Shown here: in pieces, positions 42,112-51,300 of the stretch | Layout: each line of letters opens with the position of its first letter | Numbering within the stretch: the stretch's first letter is position 1 | From: Chondrinema litorale | GTDB lineage: Bacteria; Bacteroidota; Bacteroidia; Cytophagales; Flammeovirgaceae | Direction of reading: 5' to 3' | NCBI RefSeq assembly: GCF_026250525.1 | Contig: NZ_CP111065.1 | Span: 22,052 to 86,051, forward strand | Length of the DNA: 64,000 nt | Made by a program: the position numbers and the translations under genes | The notes under the pieces: model-generated | What the model was told of the DNA's origin: nothing | Seen by the model: the letters and a program-made list of their open reading frames with translations, nothing else | Databases searched by the model: none

Positions 42112-44706
42112 TTATCGATCAAGAATCTCTAAATCAATAACTTTCCATTTACTACCATCATTAATAACTTTTATCTTACCAAAGCAATTGCTTTTTATTT
42201 CGTGTTTTTTAAGTAGGAATTGAGGTATATAAAAGTCACCCATAAATGCGAAGTCAGGAACAAGAAATTCTTGATCAGCCTCATTTAATTCAAAATACTC
42301 TCTTGTACCATAACTTGTTTTGTATTTAAGTTCTATTTCTCCGATAGAGTCTTTTAATAAGGTATCATTTACTTTTTCTGTTTCGTTTACAGTAATAACC
42401 TTAAAGCGGACTATTCCCTTCTTCCTATCCTTTTTCGATAAAAGACGCACTTCGATAAAATCACCTTCATTAGGTCGTAATTCTGTTTCATTGAACCTTA
42501 CAATTCCATCAATTTTGGAATTGACTACAAAATGGAATAGTGATTTGGAATGATTAACACCATCTACAACGGCTATCTTTGGCTCGATTTCATATATTGG
42601 CTGATTGTTTGACTCCTTTTGGATATTCACTAATTCAGTTCGGAAAGCATCACCATCTTTTTTCTGAATTCTTTTGCCAGATATAAGATCGTTTTTCTTA
42701 AAGTCCTTCGAGTTTGATTTAAAGAAAATTTCTTGGTTTGAGAAAGTTATAGCATGAATTACATTCTTATCCTGATTAATGTAATCAACAATGGCATATT
42801 CATTTTCAAAGGTTGACCATTTTTCTAATTCCGTGATTCTGTATATGAGTGGTTTGAATTGCTTGATTTTTTTTGAAGGTAACCAAGATCGTTCAGGGCC
42901 CTCAATCTCTTTTACGCTTTCTTTTAATTTAAAATTGAGTACATCACCTAAATTGATATTACTGAGATTTAAAAACTTCTTCAAGGGAGATATTTCTATT
43001 TCCTTTCCGTCTGAAAACACCCATCTTGTTCTTCCTTTTTTATCTTTGAAGCTATCAATATATACAAGTGAAATCCAAGGAAGATCATTGAAGGCGAACT
43101 CTTCAGACATTCCTTTGAGTTCTTTATACTTTTCAGTATTACTACCTTCTACAAGATTTATTTTTGATGTCAGCTCATCAAAATCAGCACCGATTTTCCA
43201 CTGATTTTTTTGTCTATTTTCTTTATATAGATTTAGCTCGATTCCTGCCTCCTGAATCAAACTTTTCCTTTCGAAAACAACAGCTAACGCTAAACGCACA
43301 TCCCCAAGGAAATCATCATTTTGTTCAATTAAAGCTGCCTTACAGAGCATTGACAAATGCAGATCTTCATTATTCTTTACTAAGCTTGAAAATTCGTTCC
43401 AATAATATGGTTTATCATATAATTCAAGTGCTAGTTTTTTATATATAGTGATTGATTTGTCAATATCTCCGTTCTTTTGATATAGGATCGCTAATTCTCT
43501 TTTTAGCCATTCATTTTCTGGACACTTATTTATACCTTCTTCATACGCCTGAATCAACCAGTTTAAATCAGTTTCTTGATTTGTTTTTAAATGCTCAAAA
43601 GCCTTTTTCAAAGCTTTTACACCTATGGACTTATAGGTTTTATCATCCTTTTCAACATCTTTCCAGTCATGCGAAGTAAGCAGGCTAGGATGCCACCCCT
43701 TGAAAAAATTAAAAAATCTCCAAGCATTTGCTTCTGTCATATTTCTTTCTGCAAGACTTAAAATTTTTGAATGCCATTCTGAAGCTGGAGCTATGGAATA
43801 ATTCTCAACATAAAAATCAAAAGACTTCCATAGTTCATCCCATTGTTTATTCTTTTGATAATTGTAGGTCTTCCAAAAAAACGGTTCTCTTAATAAGTCT
43901 ATCGTCTCGTAAGAGGTGAAACCCCAGTCTGAACTTTCAAGTTTAACCTTATCAATAAATTCAGCAACATCAAATGAATAGTCTTTATCAATTAATTCTC
44001 TACAAATCCTAGATATAAGTGAGGGTATATTATTGCCTTCATGTTCAGAGTTTGTCTTATCCTCATATCTCAGATTTTCTGGTCCCCAAAGGTTGAAGAA
44101 GTTCAATAAATTAAAATCTGAGTGCTCTTTAGAATAGTTAAGCCCAAAGTTTAAAATCATTGAATGGAGCATTGAAGGTCTATCATTTTTAAGATTCATA
44201 TAGTCCCTCAAATACGTGCGTACACTGACAGAATCAAGCGTATTAATTTCAGATTTTATATAACGGTAAATTATCCATCCATAAGATTCATGATGCATGG
44301 GTTTTAATTTACCTGATGCTATCAGTTGTTTCATCAGACTGAATGCCTCTGAATGTTTGTTCGCTTTACTTAATTCTTCTGCTTGCTTTATTTCTTTGTA
44401 CTGAACATCAATTTTAGGTTTTAGAAACTGTATTTGATTTGAAATTATATCGTCTGATTCATAAAAATCAATTTGTAGAAGCTTATTATAATATTGTTCT
44501 GCATTACTAATATTTCCCAAAGAAATGAACTCTTTTACTAGATCAATCAGTACCCATGCTAAAGCTTTCTTAGTCCATTCATCACCTTCACCGTTTCGGA
44601 AAATATTGTTAGCAATTCCGGCTCCTTCAAGCAACTTATTGATTTTAGATTGACCTCTTAAATCCTTTGCTTCCTTTCTAATATCAAAAACATCACTATT
44701 CTCCAT
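42112..44706 (-). CDS. Helical-repeat (TPR-like) protein with OB-like C-terminus, ninth gene of the defence operon
   Basis: An 864-residue protein. The first 550 residues or so form helical hairpins resembling TPR repeats (such as NISNAEQYYNKLLQI and NGDIDKSITIYKKLALELYD). The C-terminal third is beta-rich with several small-barrel-like segments (EIEISPLKKFLNL, NEGDFIEVRLLSKKDRKKGI, SNCFGKIKVINDGSKWKVID) suggesting OB-fold or cold-shock-like domains. Its start overlaps the NERD-helicase gene by 11 bp, so the two are co-translated. TPR plus nucleic-acid-binding modules beside a nuclease-helicase fit a sensor or adaptor in anti-phage defence. I do not recall it among the core MADS genes. Confidence 0.6.
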   Translation of the reverse strand: MENSDVFDIRKEAKDLRGQSKINKLLEGAGIANNIFRNGEGDEWTKKALAWVLIDLVKEFISLGNISNAEQYYNKLLQIDFYESDDIISNQIQFLKPKIDVQYKEIKQAEELSKANKHSEAFSLMKQLIASGKLKPMHHESYGWIIYRYIKSEINTLDSVSVRTYLRDYMNLKNDRPSMLHSMILNFGLNYSKEHSDFNLLNFFNLWGPENLRYEDKTNSEHEGNNIPSLISRICRELIDKDYSFDVAEFIDKVKLESSDWGFTSYETIDLLREPFFWKTYNYQKNKQWDELWKSFDFYVENYSIAPASEWHSKILSLAERNMTEANAWRFFNFFKGWHPSLLTSHDWKDVEKDDKTYKSIGVKALKKAFEHLKTNQETDLNWLIQAYEEGINKCPENEWLKRELAILYQKNGDIDKSITIYKKLALELYDKPYYWNEFSSLVKNNEDLHLSMLCKAALIEQNDDFLGDVRLALAVVFERKSLIQEAGIELNLYKENRQKNQWKIGADFDELTSKINLVEGSNTEKYKELKGMSEEFAFNDLPWISLVYIDSFKDKKGRTRWVFSDGKEIEISPLKKFLNLSNINLGDVLNFKLKESVKEIEGPERSWLPSKKIKQFKPLIYRITELEKWSTFENEYAIVDYINQDKNVIHAITFSNQEIFFKSNSKDFKKNDLISGKRIQKKDGDAFRTELVNIQKESNNQPIYEIEPKIAVVDGVNHSKSLFHFVVNSKIDGIVRFNETELRPNEGDFIEVRLLSKKDRKKGIVRFKVITVNETEKVNDTLLKDSIGEIELKYKTSYGTREYFELNEADQEFLVPDFAFMGDFYIPQFLLKKHEIKSNCFGKIKVINDGSKWKVIDLEILDR

Positions 44707-47659
44707 GATTTGATTTTTTTACAAATTCCATCAACTGAACCCATAAGTTTTCATCTGAGTATTGCCTTGCAAGGATAGAGGTGAAAAAGCCATCACCATT
44801 GTAAGTTACATCAAAATCTATACTTTCATCATTTTCTGAAGAGACACTTACGAAGTCTTTATAAGGGTTTTGAATTATACTTTGAATAAAAAGTCCTTTT
44901 GTATTAAACTGTCTTTCCAATAGTTCATAAAACTCTCTTCTCCAAGAATCTTTAATTATTGAGAAGTCATTTAGTTTTCGATTCTTTACAAGAATATCCA
45001 GTACTAACTTGTTGAATTCTTGGTTTTTTCCGCTTTGTATGGTAGGTGCTTTTACTCTGAGCTTTCCATCGTAATAAAATCTGATTTTAACATCATTAGT
45101 ACCATCGGAAAGTGTATAGACTTGCTGATAATTTGGATGCTCTATGGCTTTAATAGTTAGATCACTTGAATAAAGCTTGTTTTCAACTGTTTTATAAAGC
45201 CCTACAACTAATTCTCTATTATCAGAATCATTCATGTGTATTCGATTCAGAATTTCATTGTCGGAATCTGTCAGTTGCTTATTCTTATCAATTATGACGT
45301 AGTAATCTTTTTTTGTAGCAGAATCAATAGCTATATCTTTAAACTCAGTCTTTAGAGTAGGCGATATGCCCTCATAATTCAATAAATGAATTTTCTCTTT
45401 TGCTCTTGTAACCCCTGTATATAACCATTTAAAATAAGAAGCATTAGCTATACCACCATTCCAGTCAACATTGAATATTACGTTATCCCATTTGTAGGAC
45501 ATAGCTTTATGAACATTCATCGCCCATCCAAACCTTAACAATGCAAGGTTCTTTATTTTGTAATATTTGGATGAAGGGTTTTTCATCAGTTCCCTTTCCA
45601 ATTCAACTCTGTATTTTCTTTTTATTTTATTGGTCAGAACCCTTAGCTGTCTTTCTGCGGCTTCCAGTCTTGTTTTAACTTTTTCTCCTGAATCAAAAAG
45701 CTTTTTCAAATCTGATATTTCTAACTCTTTGGATTTGTATTCTTCAGAGTTAATTAAGTTTTGGAATAGTGAAGATTTCTCAAAAGGATTTTTCTCTTGT
45801 AGAATTTTTAATTCTCTGTTTAGTAAAATTTTGATGGCAATGGTTTCATCTTCTGAGAGTTCTCCTTTGGGATTATTTCGATAATTTTCAAGTGCTAAAA
45901 ATTCAACAGTAGCCCCTTTTCCTAAAAGTTTTACTGTTAACTCTCTTAATTTGAGTTCCACAGTTTTACTACTCTTCAATTCAACTTTTTCTATCGAAGT
46001 ATCTCCACTTGATTCGCAAATAAAAAATTGACCATTATATACCTTTTGAGGCTTCGAGAAGGGGCTATCAACCGCTTCAACACTGATATTGTTGTTTAAA
46101 AGAAGTAAGTCACCAATAGATAAGTCCTCACTGTTTTGAAGGATGACTTTTTTAATCCATAAATTTACTTTTTGCGACTCTTCATTTGTGTAGGTCAAAA
46201 ATTTGACATCAAGCGAATTATCAAAGTATTGCTTTATTATTGACTTAACCTCTTCCTTTTCGGTGTGATAAAAACTCTTGAAAAAGCTGAATTCCAGTCT
46301 ATTAAACAGGTTTTGACGTAAACCTGACACGCAAGAAAGTGCATTGTCCAAGATTATATTTCTATCAGGATTATCATCTAATTGAAAAGCTCTTACTGGT
46401 AAATCGTATTTTTCATTTAGGTATGTGGTTGACAATGGATTTTCATTTGGTTTACCCAATGAAATTTGATAGCAATCCCCTATAAAAACGACCTTTCTTT
46501 TTGATTCACTTACGTTCAGGAACTTTATGAAGTCTTTTAGCAAATAGCCTGAACCAAACCTTAAATCCATGGATTGGTGGTAGCTATCTGAAATTAATTG
46601 AGATTCATCAATAATAAACAGTGCATTTTCTTCATTATCAGATTTCTTCAAGGGAACTATATCAATTCTGTTCTGAACGTTGTCATCTTGTTCTTTATCA
46701 TCTTCACCTTCTTCATGTTCTGAAATTTGATTACCACCATATATGTAAGAATATAGGCTGCCTATATCATCAATTTTACTAACAAGATTATTGGCGATTC
46801 TACTTGATGGAGCTAGAATTTCAACTTGTGATATCCCGTTTTCAAATGATAAATCTTTTAAAAATGGAATCAAATGTGTCTTGCCACTATTAGATGTACC
46901 CTGGAGAACAAAAACTCTCTCTTCATCTTCCTTCAAAAAAGAACAAAACTCGCTAAGTGCAGATTTCTGATCAATTCTTAGCCCCTCAAAGTTGAGTTCA
47001 GATGATTTGTTGATGTATTCAAATGTTTTACCATAAGATTCTTCTAAATCAAATGTGTCTGCTTCAAAAACGTCCAAGAAACTTTGAAATGAATCTCTTT
47101 TTAAGTTAACCTCCTTATCATTAACATCAATGATGTCCTTGATCTTTTCTAAGTAGTTTCCATTATGAATGATTTTGAAATTCACTTCATCTTCAGGAGG
47201 AATCCCACCGTTAAGATGGATTTCTTTCTGAAAACAGACAATTCTAACTGTGTGCCCAGGATTGAAGTAGTTGTCTTTTGGCAGTTTTGATTCTATACTT
47301 GACTTAAATACATCATAAAATCTTTTGCGTTGTGTTTTAAGTTGACAATAAGGGTTGATAGAACTTCCTCCTTTTACCATTTCTCCGTTACTGTCAGTCC
47401 ATCTTCCATAAAGGAAATCGGATGTTCTAGGCAAAGTGATTTCCCCACCAAAATTTTTGAAATCTATAATACAGACAACATTTTGTGTTATTAGAAGAGC
47501 GTCAATTTGCAACCAGTTTTCAACAGTGCATTCAGAATTACCAACCAGTAAGCCGTCCATATTATATTTCTCAAACATTTGAGAAAGATTCTTTGCAAAC
47601 TCCCTAAAAAACGAGTTTTCGTAACTTTTTGCTGCTATACCTCTTCGGACTTCTAACAT
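44696..47659 (-). CDS. NERD nuclease-superfamily 1 helicase, probable eighth MADS gene
   Basis: A protein of 987 residues from the ATG at 47659; the TTG three codons earlier overlaps the phosphatase gene and is less likely. The N-terminal 110 residues are a NERD-type nuclease domain (WLQIDALLITQNVVCIIDFK). A superfamily 1 helicase follows: Walker A GTSNSGKTH near 251, Walker B FIIDESQ near 352, FIGDCYQIS near 397, and YTGVTRAKEK near 744. Such proteins are expected to unwind and cut foreign DNA. It lies in the defence operon between the PP2C and TPR/OB genes. Confidence 0.78.
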   Translation of the reverse strand: MLEVRRGIAAKSYENSFFREFAKNLSQMFEKYNMDGLLVGNSECTVENWLQIDALLITQNVVCIIDFKNFGGEITLPRTSDFLYGRWTDSNGEMVKGGSSINPYCQLKTQRKRFYDVFKSSIESKLPKDNYFNPGHTVRIVCFQKEIHLNGGIPPEDEVNFKIIHNGNYLEKIKDIIDVNDKEVNLKRDSFQSFLDVFEADTFDLEESYGKTFEYINKSSELNFEGLRIDQKSALSEFCSFLKEDEERVFVLQGTSNSGKTHLIPFLKDLSFENGISQVEILAPSSRIANNLVSKIDDIGSLYSYIYGGNQISEHEEGEDDKEQDDNVQNRIDIVPLKKSDNEENALFIIDESQLISDSYHQSMDLRFGSGYLLKDFIKFLNVSESKRKVVFIGDCYQISLGKPNENPLSTTYLNEKYDLPVRAFQLDDNPDRNIILDNALSCVSGLRQNLFNRLEFSFFKSFYHTEKEEVKSIIKQYFDNSLDVKFLTYTNEESQKVNLWIKKVILQNSEDLSIGDLLLLNNNISVEAVDSPFSKPQKVYNGQFFICESSGDTSIEKVELKSSKTVELKLRELTVKLLGKGATVEFLALENYRNNPKGELSEDETIAIKILLNRELKILQEKNPFEKSSLFQNLINSEEYKSKELEISDLKKLFDSGEKVKTRLEAAERQLRVLTNKIKRKYRVELERELMKNPSSKYYKIKNLALLRFGWAMNVHKAMSYKWDNVIFNVDWNGGIANASYFKWLYTGVTRAKEKIHLLNYEGISPTLKTEFKDIAIDSATKKDYYVIIDKNKQLTDSDNEILNRIHMNDSDNRELVVGLYKTVENKLYSSDLTIKAIEHPNYQQVYTLSDGTNDVKIRFYYDGKLRVKAPTIQSGKNQEFNKLVLDILVKNRKLNDFSIIKDSWRREFYELLERQFNTKGLFIQSIIQNPYKDFVSVSSENDESIDFDVTYNGDGFFTSILARQYSDENLWVQLMEFVKKSNHGE

Positions 47660-47664
47660 AAGTA

Positions 47665-48369
47665 TCAAATTTGGAGGGTGATCAATGAAAAATTGTCTTT
47701 AGCCTCGTCCAATAAGTGTTTCTCAATTCTATTAAACGCCTCCTCGTTTGAATCAGAGGTGTTTAAGATTTGCTGTAAATGAATACCATCATATAGGTCA
47801 TGAACTCCATCAGAACAAATCAAGAACAAGTCAGAACTATCTAAATTTTCCTGTGTGAATGATTCAATTTGAGAATGTTCAACATCTCCCTGAACGGAAC
47901 GAGTTACAACATGCTTATACTTGCTAATTTGTTTTGGATCCTTGATTGAGCCATTGCTTATCACCTCATTCATCAAGGTGTGTGAGGTAGATTCTTTGAT
48001 CAGTCGGTTGTTTTTGTAATGAAAGATTTTCACGTCTCCAACCCAAAAACAAGTGGCTTGATTGGCTTGTAATATGACACCACCGACAGTTGCTCCAACT
48101 TTACTATTGTTCTTTTCTCGGAGCTGTCTTATTGCAAGATTAGCCTTGTTAATTGCTTTTTGGATTTGTACTTCATTTATAGATTCTACTGTTGCTAAAA
48201 ATGTCAATACATTTTCAGCAACCAATTTTGCTGCAATTTCACCATACTCATAGCCACCCATGCCATCAGCAATAAGGTGTAGATAAGTTTCAGGATTTAT
48301 GTTTTGAACCAAAACAAAATCCTGATTGACTTCTCGTTTACCTTTATGTGAAAAAACTATTGACTTCAT
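47665..48369 (-). CDS. PP2C-type protein phosphatase, probable seventh MADS gene
   Basis: A 234-residue Ser/Thr phosphatase of the PP2C/PPM family. Metal-binding motifs are visible: NQDF near residue 15, ADGMGGYEYGEIAA near 34-47, and CSDGVHDL near 185. Length is that of a single catalytic domain without membrane anchor. In the same operon the 1383-residue protein has two kinase folds, so this phosphatase probably reverses its phosphorylation. It overlaps the upstream 1798-residue gene by 4 bp. Confidence 0.88.
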   Translation of the reverse strand: MKSIVFSHKGKREVNQDFVLVQNINPETYLHLIADGMGGYEYGEIAAKLVAENVLTFLATVESINEVQIQKAINKANLAIRQLREKNNSKVGATVGGVILQANQATCFWVGDVKIFHYKNNRLIKESTSHTLMNEVISNGSIKDPKQISKYKHVVTRSVQGDVEHSQIESFTQENLDSSDLFLICSDGVHDLYDGIHLQQILNTSDSNEEAFNRIEKHLLDEAKDNFSLITLQI

Positions 48370-51300
48370 TTACCACCTGTAGCTTGAATCGTTCCTCCTC
48401 CATGTTTGGTTACTCTAGGTCGAGTAGAAACCTTAACAGGCTTGGCAGTTATACTTTTTTCCGTTGCCTTTGTAGCCCACAAAAAGCCTTCTCCTGGAAC
48501 TAAGACACTCATGTCTGCTGCACTCAATATTGATAATTGAGTGATAGATTTTTGAATATGCTTTAACCATTGAGGGCTGTTAAATTTATGAAGGAGAACG
48601 ACCGAACTTAATTCAATGATTTCATTTGGTAAGCTTGGTGGATCCTGACTGGCAATCATGATACTTACTCCTTTGTGCCTCATTTCACGTATAGCCGTAA
48701 CAATATTCCCTGTAAGGTCTTTATTGTCCATGTATTTATGAGCCTCATCAAACACAATAAATTTGTTAAAATGAGTACCATTTACATTTTTAACAGCAGA
48801 GAAAATATTTAGCATAATAACAAATAGTCCTAAAGCTTCATCTTTAACGATAAACTCATCACGTAAATCAACAATAATTAACCTACCGGGCTTTAATGAA
48901 TCACGCAGCATAAAGCTGTCATCTATGTATTCTCTAGCAAAGCTTAGCTTTTGACGTGCAAGTGCTTTTTGTGAATTGGAAAGCAATTCAGATGATTCTA
49001 CACTATCGGTAATACCATCTATTGTGATATTTCTTCTGTGTTCTTTCATTATTGCTTTGAGCTGCTTGATATATGCAGAATCATTACCAACAGCACCGAG
49101 AATAAATAACCAATCTTGTACATTCAGCTCTTTAGAATTAAATGCTATTGGTAATACTTCAATTGATGGATATTCCGCTTGTCTCTCTTCAATCTTATCT
49201 TTTGGAGTAAGGATTATCACATCTTCAATATTATCCGGCTCCGCACCATATCTCTCTTTAAGCTTGTGGAGTTCTACTTTCTTATCGTTTGGATAAATCA
49301 TAGAAGTAAACTCCGGCTCATAATCCATGCTTTCGCTATAATGGAATATCACTCCTGCTAGTGGGGCAGGTAATTCATTCACCTTACTGAATTGCTTCAA
49401 TACCATTTCTGATATTGTTCCTATGGTATAACTTTTACCACCACCTTGTACACCAAATAAGCTGATTGTATTGGTTTCACTAAGGTCTATCGCAATCTTT
49501 TTACTGTGAAGACTTTCACCTAATATTCCGTATTGACTACTAGGGGAGCTTTTTCCAATTAAAATATCGTATTCCGGGCTTTCGTGATCAGGATTAACCG
49601 ATACTTGTTCTGATATAGGTTTCTCCTCAATTTCTGTTTCTTTTATTTCAGATTCGACTGGAGTAACTGTGTTTTCAACAACAGGAACTTCAATATCCTC
49701 TTGTACTTCTTCTTTAGCCGGTTCAGGTTCCTTTGATTTGAACTTTTGAATGAAAGGCTTCAAGGTTGTGTTTGTACCTATTGCAGAACTTAATTCTGCA
49801 TCTAACTCATTGTCTTCTAGTCTTCTTGTATTTAAATCAGAATCCGGATCAAGAATTTCTTCAATCAGCCTTCCTCCAAAAGTGAAGAAAGTTAAATCAT
49901 GATCAATAACTTCTTTGTGGTGCTTTCTTGGGGCTGTGAAGTTGAATATCAATCCTAATTGATTGAATTTCAGTTTAAACCCGGCATCAATATATTGTAA
50001 AAAAGCAAGATAACTTTCGTATGCGTTTTCGCTTAAATACTCATAACGCTGAGCCCTTTCTATATAGAAACTCAAAAGGGATTTTAATTCTTTATTCTTA
50101 ATCTCACGATCAAGTCTATCCATTGATAAATGATACTCAGGATCAAAGTGTATTCTTAATGCTTCAATTGTGTTTTCGATTTGCTCTCTCATTTTAACTT
50201 TAAGCTCATCGCTTTCTGTTTCACCGAGAGATTTTCTACATTTGATTTCAATAACAGTAATGGCTATTTCTCTTTTATCAGGGTTGATAGATACCAATAA
50301 ATTATCAGCTCGGCTCTTATTTTCTGAAGGAAGGTTGTCAAATAGATTTTGATGTAAATCAATCGGAATCAAGAAAGCTTCTTCTAACAATCCTTTCTTT
50401 TCCAAAACCCTTTTTGTGAAAGCAGATCCAATCACCTCAAAAGCTTTGTTTTTAGTAGAGTTTAATTGAAGAACTAAGGAGCTACTTACAGCTCTTAAGT
50501 CTTCAAGAAGTATTTTGATTTTTTTCTCGTCTTCTGCCTTATGAATGTCTAGATCAAACTCTTCAAAATGTGGTCCGAGTAAACCTAAAATTTCAGATGT
50601 CGGTCGTGTCGTTAAATAGGATGAAATTCCGGATAATTCTTCTCCTGGAACATAATCCAACAAGAAGGGTATTTTGCCATCTTTTGAAGGCTGATCGAAT
50701 ATTTGTGGACCTAGGTTCTTATCAAATGTAATAACCCAGTCAGAATAATCATGTAAATGTGTTAAAAGAACCTTGTCTCTATCATTTAAGCGTAATTGAG
50801 TAGAAGGAATAGATTCTGTATGTTTAGAAGCTAATGCTCCTGCAATAAAAGATTGTATATTGTCAAATAGGTCAATTCCTAATTTACCGCTTCCCTGATA
50901 ACCAATAGGAAGCTCATTTCCTCTAATAAACCTGTTCCATTTGATTTGGCTACCATTTTCATCAACCGTAACAGTAGATCCTGTTAATAAGCCATTTAGA
51001 TAGAAGTTTCTATCATTTTTATAGGGTTTAACTAACTCAACTGTAATTGGGAATGGACTAACCAAGAAACTTAAATGAGCTGTAAATTTTGAAGGCACTT
51101 TTAAGTAATCTGAAATGCTATTGATTGAGAATCGAAGCTTTGGAAACAATCTATTCTTAGATGGCTGAGAAAATGCTTCTGCTTCTTCCGACACATTAAA
51201 TTCAGGGTTAATCAGGTTTCTTAATGCTTCACCATGCTCAATTATCCTGTCATCACCTTTAAATATTCTTACCTCATATTTTACAGATTTAAACGCTTTA

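Noticed and set aside
42320..49361. Plus-strand ORFs of 60-137 residues opposite the defence genes
   Set aside because: They lie wholly inside long minus-strand genes with clear domains and have no start context or recognisable motifs of their own.
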